Translations under genes and position numbers: made by a program
The notes under the pieces: generated by a model
What the model was told of the DNA's origin: nothing
Database searches by the model: none
Seen by the model: only the letters and a program-made list of their open reading frames with translations
Shown: one piece after another, positions 52,094 to 61,414 of the stretch
Numbering within the stretch: the stretch's first letter is position 1
How the letters are laid out: the number at the start of each line of letters is the position of its first letter
Source: Lachnospiraceae bacterium
Lineage (GTDB): Bacteria; Bacillota; Clostridia; Lachnospirales; Lachnospiraceae
Reading direction: 5' to 3'
DNA length: 64,000 nucleotides
Assembly (NCBI GenBank): GCA_017431515.1
Contig: JAFRKV010000038.1
Location: forward strand, 186,001-250,000

Positions 52094-54478
52094 ATGAGCG
52101 AGATGGAAAACGAAAAACAGATGGTATTCGGACTCGATATCGGGACGCGGAACGTGGTCGGTACCGTGGGCTATAAGGACGGAAAAGAATTCCGCGTCGT
52201 CGCGCAGTACACGACGGAGCATGACACGCGGGCGATGCTGGACGGTCAGATTCATGATATCGGACGCGTCGGCGAGACCATCCGGGAAGTAAAGGAAGCG
52301 TTGGAGGCGATGACGGACCTGACGCTGACGGATGTCTGTATCGCAGCCGCAGGCCGTGTGTTAAAGACAGTGACGACGACCGTGGAATATGTGTTTCCGG
52401 AGGAGACGGTGGTCACCGGCGAACATATCCACACGCTGGACCTGCTGGGCGTGGATCAGGCGCAGACGATCCTGAAAGAAAAAAACGACACGAAATACAA
52501 GTTCTATGTGGTCGGTTATACGACGGTCAAGTATTTTTTGAATGATGAAGTCTTTTCCAATCTGGAGAACCACAAGGCGGAACGGATCGCGGAAGAGATC
52601 ATCGTGACCTTCCTTCCGGAAGACGTGGTGGACGGCCTGTATGCGGCGGTCGGCATCGCGGGGCTGGAAGTGGCCAATATGACGTTGGAGCCGATCGCGG
52701 CCATCAATGTGGCGATCCCGGAGAATTACCGGATGCTGAATATCGCGCTGGTGGATGTGGGCGCGGGGACGTCTGATATTTCGGTGACGAGGGACGGCAG
52801 CATCATTGCCTACGGCATGATTCCCTTTGCGGGAGACGAGCTGACCGAGGTCCTGGTGAAAAATTTCCTCGTGGATTTCAATACGGCGGAGAAGATCAAG
52901 CTGGAGGCCAGCGAAGGCAAAGAAATCGTTTACGAAGATATCATGGGAATCCCGCATACCATCACGGCGGAGGATGTCTGGAAACTGACGGATCCCGTGG
53001 TGGAAAAGATCACCACGGAGGTGGCGGAAAAGATCGAGGAACTGAACGGCGGAGAGCCGGTGAGCGCGACCTTCATCGTGGGCGGCGGCGGCAAGATCCG
53101 CGGCTTTGTGGAGGCCATCGCGGACAAAATGGATATTCCGCGGGAGCGTGTGGCGCTGCGCGGCGAAGAAGTCTTAAAGCAGATCGTGTTTGAGCAGAAG
53201 GAGATCGTCAAAGACCCGCTGATCGTGACGCCGGTGGGGATCTGCCTGAATTATTACGACAAGAAAAACAGCTTCATCATGGTGACCTTTAACGGGGAAC
53301 GTCTGAAACTGTATAACAATAATCACCTGACAGTGGTGGATGCCGCGCTGCAGGCGGGCTTCCCGAACGAGGACCTGTTCCCCAAGAGAGGCCGCGAGAT
53401 CCGTTACAGCGTGAACGGAAGAGAGCGGATCCAGCGCGGGGAGAGCGGAGAATCCGCGGTGATCTCATTGAATGACCGTCCGGCGAATCTGAATACGCAG
53501 ATCATGCCGAACTGCCATATCACCATCGAGGAATCCACCGCCGGTGCGGATGCGGAACTGACCGTGGAGCAGCTGGAGGAATACCAGAACAGCGAGATCG
53601 ATTTTGTGGTCAACGGACGGATCGTGACCTGTCCACGGTTTGTGGAGGTGAACGGTGTGCTGGAATCGCCTTCCTACCGGATCCAAAGCGGCGACCGGAT
53701 CGAGACCCGGAGCTACTACACCGTGAGTCAGCTTGCGGAGTTTATGGATGTGACACCGAACCCCTATAAGGCGATTCTGGTGAATAACCGCGAAGCGGAC
53801 GAAAATACGCTGGTATACGAGAACTTCGATGTGGAATGGGATGCAGAGGCGGTCGCCTACGGCGGGAAAGTGGAGCATAAGGAAGAGACGTCGGACCGTG
53901 GATTTGACGTGTCTCCGGCGGCGTCGGCGCGTTCTATTTTGAACGCGGAGCGTGCGCAGGATGAGGCGGCGCATGCGGAAGCAGAAACGGAAGAACCCGC
54001 GACAGAAACTGCCGAAGCGGCCGCAGGTGAAAAGCAGACAGCAGCAGTAGAACCGGCTGCAGCACCGGCGTCGACAGTGGAACCTGCAGCAGCAGAAGGA
54101 TCCGTCAAACCGGAAGAACCGGCACCAGCTCCAGAACCGGTCGAACCGGAAGAACCTGCAGCAGCAGAAGAACCGGTGACGACGGCAGAGCGGCCAAAGC
54201 AGCATACTGCTTTTACAGCAGCAAATTCTGCTGACCGGATGCTGCATGATGGGCCGAAGATGGCGAAGCCCCTCAGCGTCTTTGTCAACGGCGAGGAATA
54301 CCGGCTGGACGGCAAGATGGATTATGTATTTGTAGATATCTTTAATGTGATCGATTTTGATCTGAACGAATCCAGAGGACGCGCCATTGTCACTACCGTG
54401 AACGGCGAAAACGCGCAGTATACGCAGAAACTGAACGACGGAGACAAGATCGAGATTTATTGGAAGGAAAAGGAATAA
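52094..54478 (+). CDS. Large FtsA-like actin-fold ATPase with Pro/Ala/Glu linker and C-terminal domain
   Basis: A 794-residue protein. Residues 10-390 follow the FtsA/PilM actin-like fold: FGLDIGTRNVVGTVGY (phosphate 1), LVDVGAGTSDISVTRDG (phosphate 2) and FIVGGGGKIRGFVEA (adenosine). Residues about 400-590 hold further globular segments (FIMVTFNGERLKLYNNNHLTV; GDRIETRSYYTV). Residues about 620-715 are a low-complexity Pro/Ala/Glu linker. The last about 80 residues form a separate beta-rich domain (LSVFVNGEEYRLDGKMDYVF..KLNDGDKIEIYW) of ubiquitin-like look. FtsA itself is about 420 residues. A cell-division or envelope role is inferred. The gene upstream is coaE. Confidence 0.75.
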   Translation: MSEMENEKQMVFGLDIGTRNVVGTVGYKDGKEFRVVAQYTTEHDTRAMLDGQIHDIGRVGETIREVKEALEAMTDLTLTDVCIAAAGRVLKTVTTTVEYVFPEETVVTGEHIHTLDLLGVDQAQTILKEKNDTKYKFYVVGYTTVKYFLNDEVFSNLENHKAERIAEEIIVTFLPEDVVDGLYAAVGIAGLEVANMTLEPIAAINVAIPENYRMLNIALVDVGAGTSDISVTRDGSIIAYGMIPFAGDELTEVLVKNFLVDFNTAEKIKLEASEGKEIVYEDIMGIPHTITAEDVWKLTDPVVEKITTEVAEKIEELNGGEPVSATFIVGGGGKIRGFVEAIADKMDIPRERVALRGEEVLKQIVFEQKEIVKDPLIVTPVGICLNYYDKKNSFIMVTFNGERLKLYNNNHLTVVDAALQAGFPNEDLFPKRGREIRYSVNGRERIQRGESGESAVISLNDRPANLNTQIMPNCHITIEESTAGADAELTVEQLEEYQNSEIDFVVNGRIVTCPRFVEVNGVLESPSYRIQSGDRIETRSYYTVSQLAEFMDVTPNPYKAILVNNREADENTLVYENFDVEWDAEAVAYGGKVEHKEETSDRGFDVSPAASARSILNAERAQDEAAHAEAETEEPATETAEAAAGEKQTAAVEPAAAPASTVEPAAAEGSVKPEEPAPAPEPVEPEEPAAAEEPVTTAERPKQHTAFTAANSADRMLHDGPKMAKPLSVFVNGEEYRLDGKMDYVFVDIFNVIDFDLNESRGRAIVTTVNGENAQYTQKLNDGDKIEIYWKEKE

Positions 54479-54479
54479 T

Positions 54480-55277
54480 ATGCAGCTTACCAGCATTGCG
54501 AGCGGCAGCAGCGGCAATTGCATCTGTATCGGCACGGAGAGCACCCATGTGCTCATTGATGCAGGAGTCAGCGGAAAGCGAATCGAAAGCGGTCTGCAGG
54601 AATTGGACCTGACGGCGGGAGATCTGGGAGGAATCCTGATCACCCATGAGCACTGTGACCACATCGCAGGACTCGGCGTCATGGCCAGGAGACACGGTCT
54701 TCCGATCTACGCCACCCATAAGACCATCCGGGCGATCCAGAACATGACATCTCTGGGAAAGATCGATCCGGCGTTGTTCTGTCCCGTGGAGCCGGAGGTG
54801 GATTTTAACATCGGCGATATGCAGATCCATCCTGTCCGGGTTTCCCATGATGCGGCGGATCCGGTTGCGTATCTGGTGCGTCAGGGCACCAGAAAAGCCG
54901 GCGTCATCACAGACCTCGGAGTCTATGACGAGTCGCTGGTGGAGGAGCTGAAAGACGCGGATGTGCTGCTTCTCGAAGCAAATCATGATATCAAGATGCT
55001 GGAGGTCGGTCCCTATCCGTATCCCTTGAAACAGCGGATCCTCGGAGAGAAAGGGCATTTGTCCAACAGTGCCTGCGGGAAGCTTTTGGCGCAGATATTG
55101 CATGACTCTTTCCGTACGGTGATGCTGGGACATCTTTCCAAAGAAAATAATTATCCGGAGCTGGCGTTTCAGACGGTCTCCGTGGAGGTGGACATGGGGG
55201 ACTGCCCCTACTGCGGCAAGGATTTTCCCATCCGCGTCGCGCCCCGGGACCGGGTTTCCGAGACCATCCGGTTCTGA
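54480..55277 (+). CDS. MBL-fold metallohydrolase, YycJ/WalJ family
   Basis: A 265-residue metallo-beta-lactamase-fold protein with the zinc motif THEHCDHIAG, SIASGSSGNC at the start, and GHLSNSACGKLLAQIL and LGHLSKENN later. YycJ relatives are 5'-3' exonucleases linked to mismatch repair and cell-wall stress in Bacillus-type bacteria. The C-terminal CPYCGKDF pair may bind another metal. It starts one base after the stop of the FtsA-like gene, so the two are coupled. Confidence 0.9.
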   Translation: MQLTSIASGSSGNCICIGTESTHVLIDAGVSGKRIESGLQELDLTAGDLGGILITHEHCDHIAGLGVMARRHGLPIYATHKTIRAIQNMTSLGKIDPALFCPVEPEVDFNIGDMQIHPVRVSHDAADPVAYLVRQGTRKAGVITDLGVYDESLVEELKDADVLLLEANHDIKMLEVGPYPYPLKQRILGEKGHLSNSACGKLLAQILHDSFRTVMLGHLSKENNYPELAFQTVSVEVDMGDCPYCGKDFPIRVAPRDRVSETIRF

Positions 55278-55343
55278 GAAATCAGCCTTCCCCGGAGAAT
55301 CGCAGGCAGAGCGCAAAGATCACAGGAGTCGTAAAAGAAGTCT

Positions 55344-56198
55344 ATGGCGGAATGTCACGTCTGTTTTCATCACTGCAAACTGAGCGAGGGCAAAAGGGGA
55401 CGCTGCCTTGCCAGGATCTGCCGGGATGGTGCGGTTGTCCCTGCAAACTACGGGATGGTCACCGCTTTGGCACTGGATCCCATCGAGAAAAAGCCGCTTT
55501 CTGGCTTTTTCCCGGGGAGCATGATCCTGTCTGTGGGCAGCTACGGCTGTAACCTGTCCTGCCGGTTCTGCCAGAATCATGAGATCGCCCATCCGCCTGT
55601 GGGAGTGGATTATACGCCGGCAGTCGGCATGCGTGAAATGACGCCGGAGGAACTTGTGAGCGCCGCAAAGCGCGCGCAGCGGGACGGCAACATCGGACTG
55701 GCGTTTACCTATAACGAGCCTCTCGTGGGCTATGAATTTGTCCGCGATACCGCAAAACGGATCAAGGAAGCCGGGATGCGTACCGTCCTTGTGACCAACG
55801 GCACGGCGGAGCTGCCGGTGCTGGAAGAACTGCTGCCCTGGATCGACGCCATGAACATCGATCTGAAAGGGTTTACGGAGCGTTTTTATACGGAGATGGC
55901 CGGCGGAAGCCTTGCCATGACAAAGGCGTTTCTCGAAAAAGCGGCGGCCCACTGCCATGTGGAGGTCACGACGCTGATCATTCCGGGAGAAAATGATACG
56001 GAGAGCGAGATGGAAGCGTTGACGGACTATCTTGCCGGATTAAACGGCGGCGCAGGGAAAGAGATCCCGCTGCACATCACGCGGTTTTTCCCACGGTATC
56101 ATTTGACAGACCGCGGACCGACACCGGTGGAAACGGTGTACCGGCTTTGCGAAACCGCCCGGAAAAAGATGACCTATGTATATGCAGGAAATGTGTGA
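55344..56198 (+). CDS. AmrS-type radical SAM protein
   Basis: A 284-residue protein with the radical SAM motif CNLSCRFC at about residue 70, a Cys-rich N terminus (CHVCFHHCKLSEGKRGRC) and the family blocks FTYNEPLVGYEF, NIDLKGFTERFY and ITRFFPRYHLTD. It matches the AmmeMemoRadiSam-system radical SAM group. Its usual partners (AMMECR1 and MEMO1 proteins) are not in this window. The natural reaction of the family is unknown to me. The ribosome site is weak (AAGAAG). Confidence 0.85.
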   Translation: MAECHVCFHHCKLSEGKRGRCLARICRDGAVVPANYGMVTALALDPIEKKPLSGFFPGSMILSVGSYGCNLSCRFCQNHEIAHPPVGVDYTPAVGMREMTPEELVSAAKRAQRDGNIGLAFTYNEPLVGYEFVRDTAKRIKEAGMRTVLVTNGTAELPVLEELLPWIDAMNIDLKGFTERFYTEMAGGSLAMTKAFLEKAAAHCHVEVTTLIIPGENDTESEMEALTDYLAGLNGGAGKEIPLHITRFFPRYHLTDRGPTPVETVYRLCETARKKMTYVYAGNV

Positions 56199-56210
56199 AA
56201 GGAAGCAGGC

Positions 56211-56498
56211 ATGGAACATACGGAAAAAGAAAAAGTGATCATTACGGTGGTGGGAAAGGATACGGTGGGGATCATCGCGAAGGTCTGCACGTATCTGGCC
56301 GAGAATCAGGTGAACATTCTGGACATTTCCCAGACCATCGTACAGGACTATTTCAACATGATGATGATCGTGGATCTTACTGGCAAGGCAGAACTGTTTG
56401 GGAAGATGCAGAAGGATCTGGATGAGATTGGAGACGGGATCGGCGTCAACATCAAATGCCAGAAGGCAGAGATCTTTGAGATGATGCACAGGATCTGA
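56211..56498 (+). CDS. ACT-domain protein (UPF0237)
   Basis: A 95-residue protein consisting of one ACT domain: VIITVVGKDTVGIIAKVCTYLAEN followed by VNILDISQTIV and FNMMMIVDL. It is likely to bind an amino acid or regulate the UPF0210 protein encoded 69 bases downstream; this pairing is conserved in many Firmicutes. AAGGA precedes the ATG. Confidence 0.9.
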   Translation: MEHTEKEKVIITVVGKDTVGIIAKVCTYLAENQVNILDISQTIVQDYFNMMMIVDLTGKAELFGKMQKDLDEIGDGIGVNIKCQKAEIFEMMHRI

Positions 56499-56567
56499 GC
56501 AGGACGGATCCCGGCCACGGAAGGGTTTCCGCATGCAGCCGCAACGGAGAAAAACTGAGGTGAAAAC

Positions 56568-57932
56568 GTGATCAATATCGGCGAAGTCATTGAAACAAAT
56601 CAAATGGTGGAGCACGAGAATCTGGACGTGCGTACCATCACGGTGGGGATCAGCCTGCTGGATTGCGGGGATTCCGATCTTTCCAAAATGAAAAGCAAGA
56701 TCCTGGCAAAGATCATGCGCGTTGCGGAAAAACTGCCGGAAACCGCGGAGCGGATCGAAAATGAATTCGGGATCCCGGTGGTGAATAAACGGATCGCGGT
56801 GACTCCCATCGCGCTTGTGGGCGGAAGCGCCTGCAAGAATGAAGAGGATTTTGCGGAGCTGGCCATGACGCTGGACAAAGCCGCCAAGGCGGTGGGCGTT
56901 AATCTGATCGGCGGCTATTCCGCGCTGGTCAGCAAAAGCATGACAAAAGCAGATGAGCTTTTGATCCGCTCCCTTCCTCTGGCGCTCAACCGGACGGAGC
57001 GGGTCTGCAGCTCGGTAAACCTCGCGTCCACACGCACAGGCATCAATATGGACGCGGTACGGATGATGGGAGAAATCCTCCTGCAGGTGGCGGAGGGCAG
57101 CAGAGACCGGGATTCGGCGGACTGCATGAAGCTTGTGGTGTTTTGCAACGCGCCGGATGACAATCCCTTTATGGCGGGGGCGTTCCATGGCGTGACAGAG
57201 GGCGATGCGGTGATCAATGTGGGGGTCAGCGGTCCCGGCGTGGTGAAAACCGCCATTGAAAAGATGCACGGCGCAGACTTTGAGACCCTCTGTGAGACGA
57301 TCAAAAAGACCGCGTTCAAGGTGACCCGCGTGGGGCAGGCGGTGGCGAAGGAAGCTTCCCGTTTGATGCAAATTCCCTTTGGCATTGTGGACCTTTCACT
57401 GGCGCCGACACCGGCGGTGGGGGATTCCGTGGCGGACATTCTCTGCGAGATCGGACTGGAATACGCCGGTGCGCCGGGGACTACGGCGGCGCTTGCCATG
57501 TTGAACGATCAGGTGAAAAAGGGCGGCGTCATGGCGTCTTCTTACGTGGGCGGCCTGTCCGGCGCGTTTATCCCGGTCAGTGAGGATCAGGGCATGATCG
57601 ATGCCGCATCCATCGGCGCCATCACATTGGAAAAATTGGAAGCCATGACCTGCGTCTGCTCGGTGGGGCTGGATATGATCGCCATTCCCGGGGACACGCC
57701 GGCGACCTCCATCTCCGGTATCATCGCGGATGAGATGGCGCTTGGCATGGTGAACCAAAAAACGACTGCCGTTCGTCTGATTCCTGCCATCGGCAAACAG
57801 GTCGGTGATAAGGTGGAATTCGGCGGACTCTTCGGCTATGCGCCGGTGATGCCGGTCAACGCCTTTTCCTGTGCGGATTTCATACGCCGTAAAGGACGCA
57901 TTCCCGCGCCAATCCACAGCTTCAAGAATTAA
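56568..57932 (+). CDS. UPF0210/PFL-like family protein (DUF711)
   Basis: A 454-residue protein of the UPF0210 family, near full length. The blocks [66 protein letters not shown] and [18 protein letters not shown] are recognisable. The function is not established; it is usually paired with the small ACT protein, as here. GTG 56568 follows GAGGTG at 5 bases and gives the usual [13 protein letters not shown] start. Confidence 0.9.
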   Translation: MINIGEVIETNQMVEHENLDVRTITVGISLLDCGDSDLSKMKSKILAKIMRVAEKLPETAERIENEFGIPVVNKRIAVTPIALVGGSACKNEEDFAELAMTLDKAAKAVGVNLIGGYSALVSKSMTKADELLIRSLPLALNRTERVCSSVNLASTRTGINMDAVRMMGEILLQVAEGSRDRDSADCMKLVVFCNAPDDNPFMAGAFHGVTEGDAVINVGVSGPGVVKTAIEKMHGADFETLCETIKKTAFKVTRVGQAVAKEASRLMQIPFGIVDLSLAPTPAVGDSVADILCEIGLEYAGAPGTTAALAMLNDQVKKGGVMASSYVGGLSGAFIPVSEDQGMIDAASIGAITLEKLEAMTCVCSVGLDMIAIPGDTPATSISGIIADEMALGMVNQKTTAVRLIPAIGKQVGDKVEFGGLFGYAPVMPVNAFSCADFIRRKGRIPAPIHSFKN

Positions 57933-57958
57933 CCCGAATTCAAAAACAGACATCCCAT

Positions 57959-59740
57959 ATGAAAATAAAGCTTCGGACAAAAATCCTGCTGGCCAGCATT
58001 GCCTGTGCCGTGCTGGCATTATTGATACAGGCATTTCTGTTTCAAAGGCAGTCATCAAGGGTGATTTATGCGCTGGCGGAAAATGAAAGCTACAATTCGC
58101 TGCAGAATATGCAGAATGAATTGGAGAATTATTTCAAGAGAATGGAAACCGGCATCATTCAGATTTATCTGGATACGGAATTCATGAACGATCTCGGTCA
58201 GAAGAGCCTTGAGGAGCTGAAGCAGGTCTATTACCAAAGAGCAAAGGATCTGGCACGGGATCGTTTTGAGGTTTCTGACGGGGTGCTGGCTCTTTATATC
58301 TACAACCGCGACCATGAGCTGGTCAGCAGCTATCGCAAATTTTCCACTCCCAAACACAATTATCCCAAGGATATTTATGATGAAGGCGGCGCATATAACG
58401 CGGACAAGGTGCGGGAGTACGCCGAATCGACAGAAAACGATATGCTTGTATCGGGATACTATAATACCGGATTGAACCGGACGATTGTCAGATTTGCAAT
58501 CAAACTGCACAAGACGAATCATCCCGATGAGGAAATCGGATATGTGGTATGTGACGCCGATAGCAAGGTGGTAAGACGGATCATGGAGAAGTACAACATC
58601 AGCTACAACACTTTTACATGGCTGCAGCCCCATGGGGACATTCCGATCTGTGTTATCGACTTTGGCGATGCGGAGGATATGCAGACCTTTGAGGAAATTT
58701 CAACGAGCATCAAGGATACGGGAAATGCGTCTCCAAAGCAGGAATACGGAGAAAACGTACTTTTTCAGGTGGAGCAAAGCCGGTATCCGCTGACTGCCTA
58801 TGCGCTGACAGCGCAAAGTATTCTGAAGGAAAATCAGCGTCTGCTGACGCAAAATCTCGTGCTCATTGCGGTGATTTTGACCGGTCTTTTGTCATTGCTG
58901 ATCCTGTATGTCACAAAAACGCTTACGAGGCCTCTGGAGGAGCTGTCTGCCACGGTGAAACAGATCGGTGCCGGGGAGACGGAACTTCGGATCCGATACA
59001 CAGAGCAGGATGAGATCGGTCAACTCGGCACGGAATTTAATCATATGCTGGATGAAATGGAACGATTGATCGGAAAGCAGTATGAAAGCGAACTCTTAAG
59101 GCACAAGGCGGAGTATAAGGCTCTGCAGGCACAGATCAATCCTCATTTCTTATACAATACGCTCGATACAATGAGCAGCATCGCAAGCATACAGGACTGT
59201 GAAATCGTAAGCGGTCTCTGCCAGTCTCTTTCCAATCTTTTCCGGTACAGTCTGGATATGAGCCACCCCTATGCGACGGTAGCAAGCGAAGTCAATCATT
59301 TGAAGAATTATATTTTTGTAATGAATGTGCGGATGCGAGATGAGATTCAATACCGGTTTGACATTGCGGATGAAGTGCTCCAGGATAGCCTGCCGCGGAT
59401 TTCCATCCAGCCGTTGGTGGAAAATGCCATCAACCATGGACTTCGCAATAAACACGGAAAAAAAGAAATCTGTATTTCCGCGGAAGCACAGGATGGCAGA
59501 TTGTCTATTATTGTAGAGGACAACGGCGTGGGTCTGGATGAAGATGAGATCAATCGCAGACTGAAGGAAAACGACAACACGCTCGCGGAAGCGGGAGAGT
59601 CCATCGGTATTTATAATATCAACGCCAGAATGAAAATGCTGTACGGAGAAGAATACGGAATGGAAGTTTACAGCAGAAAGGGCGAGGGAACCAGCGTCAG
59701 AATCAGGATACCGGAGAAGAAGTTAGATGAGCTCATATGA
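57959..59740 (+). CDS. YesM-family sensor histidine kinase
   Basis: A 593-residue membrane kinase: TM helix at about 10-28, extracellular sensor to about 295, second TM (LVLIAVILTGLLSLLILYV), HAMP (TRPLEELSATVKQIGAGE), then His-kinase box QINPHFLYNTLDTMSSI and HATPase (NAINHGLRNKH, DNGVGLD, GIYNINARMKMLYG). The gene overlaps that of the YesN-type regulator by 14 bases. YesMN pairs next to sugar ABC transporters usually respond to oligosaccharides. No clear ribosome site precedes ATG 57959. Confidence 0.93.
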   Translation: MKIKLRTKILLASIACAVLALLIQAFLFQRQSSRVIYALAENESYNSLQNMQNELENYFKRMETGIIQIYLDTEFMNDLGQKSLEELKQVYYQRAKDLARDRFEVSDGVLALYIYNRDHELVSSYRKFSTPKHNYPKDIYDEGGAYNADKVREYAESTENDMLVSGYYNTGLNRTIVRFAIKLHKTNHPDEEIGYVVCDADSKVVRRIMEKYNISYNTFTWLQPHGDIPICVIDFGDAEDMQTFEEISTSIKDTGNASPKQEYGENVLFQVEQSRYPLTAYALTAQSILKENQRLLTQNLVLIAVILTGLLSLLILYVTKTLTRPLEELSATVKQIGAGETELRIRYTEQDEIGQLGTEFNHMLDEMERLIGKQYESELLRHKAEYKALQAQINPHFLYNTLDTMSSIASIQDCEIVSGLCQSLSNLFRYSLDMSHPYATVASEVNHLKNYIFVMNVRMRDEIQYRFDIADEVLQDSLPRISIQPLVENAINHGLRNKHGKKEICISAEAQDGRLSIIVEDNGVGLDEDEINRRLKENDNTLAEAGESIGIYNINARMKMLYGEEYGMEVYSRKGEGTSVRIRIPEKKLDELI

Positions 59741-61325
59741 TCTTTTGATTGCGGATGATGAATACTGGACCAGAGAAAAGTTTCGCACCGTACTGAAATG
59801 GGAGGAGTATGATATCCGCTTTCTTCCGCCTGCGGAAAACGGAGAAGAGGTGCTGGAACGGCTTGAAAAGGAGCATTGTGATATCCTCATCACGGATATC
59901 AATATGCCTTTTATGAACGGGATTGAGCTGATTAAGAGAGTGCATAGCCTCTATCCGGACATCGTAATCTACGTTGTCAGCGGGTACGATGATTTTCAGT
60001 ATGTGAAAGAATCTTTGACAACAGGTGCGACAGACTATCTTTTGAAGCCCATCAATAAGATCGAATTGGTATCGGCAGTATCTCAGGGGCTGGAGCTTGT
60101 GGCAAAAAAAAGACAGGACAGGGAACACTCCCTCAGGATGGCTTCCATGATCAATGACCGAGAATTGAGTCTGATGGTGGAACGGGAACCGGCGGTGTAC
60201 ACCCCTTCCATGGCATATGATGGCTTGCAGGATGCATCAGGATACAGTCTGGTGCTCATCAAGGTTCATGATCTTGCGGGCTATGCAGCCCAAAAGCAAT
60301 ATGATATGAATGCACTCTCCTATGCGATCAAGACAAGACTGCGGAAAATCGCAAGGAAAGAGGAGCTGCTGGTTTTTAATTATATTTACCGTGCAAATGA
60401 ATTTATTATGTTGATGAGCGAGGAACCGGAGGACATCCTGAAAACGGCGGGTGCTGTGATGAAGGGGCTCTCGGAGGAGATGGGGAGTCCGGTTACGATT
60501 GCGGTCAGTACGAGAAATTACAATGTGGATACGCTACGCGAGGCGTATATTGAAGCGGTATCCGCTTTGATGACGCGTAAATATACGAAACAAAGTGAAT
60601 TGGTGTCCTTTCATGAAAAGGAGAATCAGGAAAGGGAGGAGGTCATCCACAAAATAGACACGGATACGGAAAACAGCTTCCGAAATCTGTTCCGACTTGG
60701 CAACGGGAAAGCGATCCGCCAGATTATCAGAAACGATATCGGGCTGCAGGAGCCTGCGGTCAGTGGATGGAAGTACTTCGAGGTGAAGCAGATTGTAAAA
60801 AGGCTGTGCAGTCTTATCATAGAATGTGCTGCAAAGGAGGGAGAGCTGAAGGATGCCGAGGAGCTGGAGACGGAGGCGGAACTGATTGATAAGCATGTGG
60901 ACAAGCTGGATATTGCGGTGGTCTGCGATCTACTGGACGTATTTTTGGATAGTGCGATGCTACCCCCGGAGAGAGAGGGAACCGGAAGTATCAAGGATAT
61001 CGTCCACAAGGCAGCCGCCTACATCGATGCGCATTATTATGAGGAGATATCACTGCGCTCCTTGTCTGAACAATTTTGTGTGGAAAGCTCTTATTTTTCC
61101 AGAGTATTCAAACAGGAGACGGGAAGCAACCTGATGCAGTACATTGCAAAGCTTCGCATGGAGAAGGCGATGAAATATATGCTTGATGAAAACGTGAATC
61201 TGGCGGAGATCGCTTTTCTGGTGGGATATGACGACTATACCTATTTTAACCGTGTGTTTAAGAAGTGGAACGGGTCAAGCCCCAGCGAATACCGTCAGAA
61301 AATGTTGTCAAAAAAGTGCAACTGA
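59727..61325 (+). CDS. YesN-family response regulator (REC-AraC)
   Basis: A 532-residue regulator: N-terminal receiver (LLIADDEYW; acceptor Asp in ILITDINMPFMNG; YLLKPINK), a long middle region (about 125-425) of unknown fold, and a C-terminal AraC-type double helix-turn-helix (ISLRSLSEQFCVESSYFSRVFKQ..NLAEIAFLVGYDDYTYFNRVFKKWNGSSPSEYR). It probably activates the transporter genes downstream, whose promoter has a good -10 but a poor -35 box. Confidence 0.93.
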   Translation: MSSYDLLIADDEYWTREKFRTVLKWEEYDIRFLPPAENGEEVLERLEKEHCDILITDINMPFMNGIELIKRVHSLYPDIVIYVVSGYDDFQYVKESLTTGATDYLLKPINKIELVSAVSQGLELVAKKRQDREHSLRMASMINDRELSLMVEREPAVYTPSMAYDGLQDASGYSLVLIKVHDLAGYAAQKQYDMNALSYAIKTRLRKIARKEELLVFNYIYRANEFIMLMSEEPEDILKTAGAVMKGLSEEMGSPVTIAVSTRNYNVDTLREAYIEAVSALMTRKYTKQSELVSFHEKENQEREEVIHKIDTDTENSFRNLFRLGNGKAIRQIIRNDIGLQEPAVSGWKYFEVKQIVKRLCSLIIECAAKEGELKDAEELETEAELIDKHVDKLDIAVVCDLLDVFLDSAMLPPEREGTGSIKDIVHKAAAYIDAHYYEEISLRSLSEQFCVESSYFSRVFKQETGSNLMQYIAKLRMEKAMKYMLDENVNLAEIAFLVGYDDYTYFNRVFKKWNGSSPSEYRQKMLSKKCN

Positions 61326-61341
61326 TTTTTTCTGTTTTGTC

Positions 61342-61370
61342 CTAATGGTAGAACCCCGATTTCATATAAT
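61342..61370 (+). promoter_or_regulatory. Possible activator-dependent promoter of the ABC transporter
   Basis: TATAAT at 61365-61370, but the -35 position (61342-61347) reads CTAATG. This fits a promoter that needs the YesN-type activator encoded just upstream. AGGAGG at 61403-61408 is the ribosome site. Confidence 0.5.
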
Positions 61371-61414
61371 CTTCTGAGTGTAAGATAAACTTTTTCACAA
61401 ACAGGAGGAAAGTG

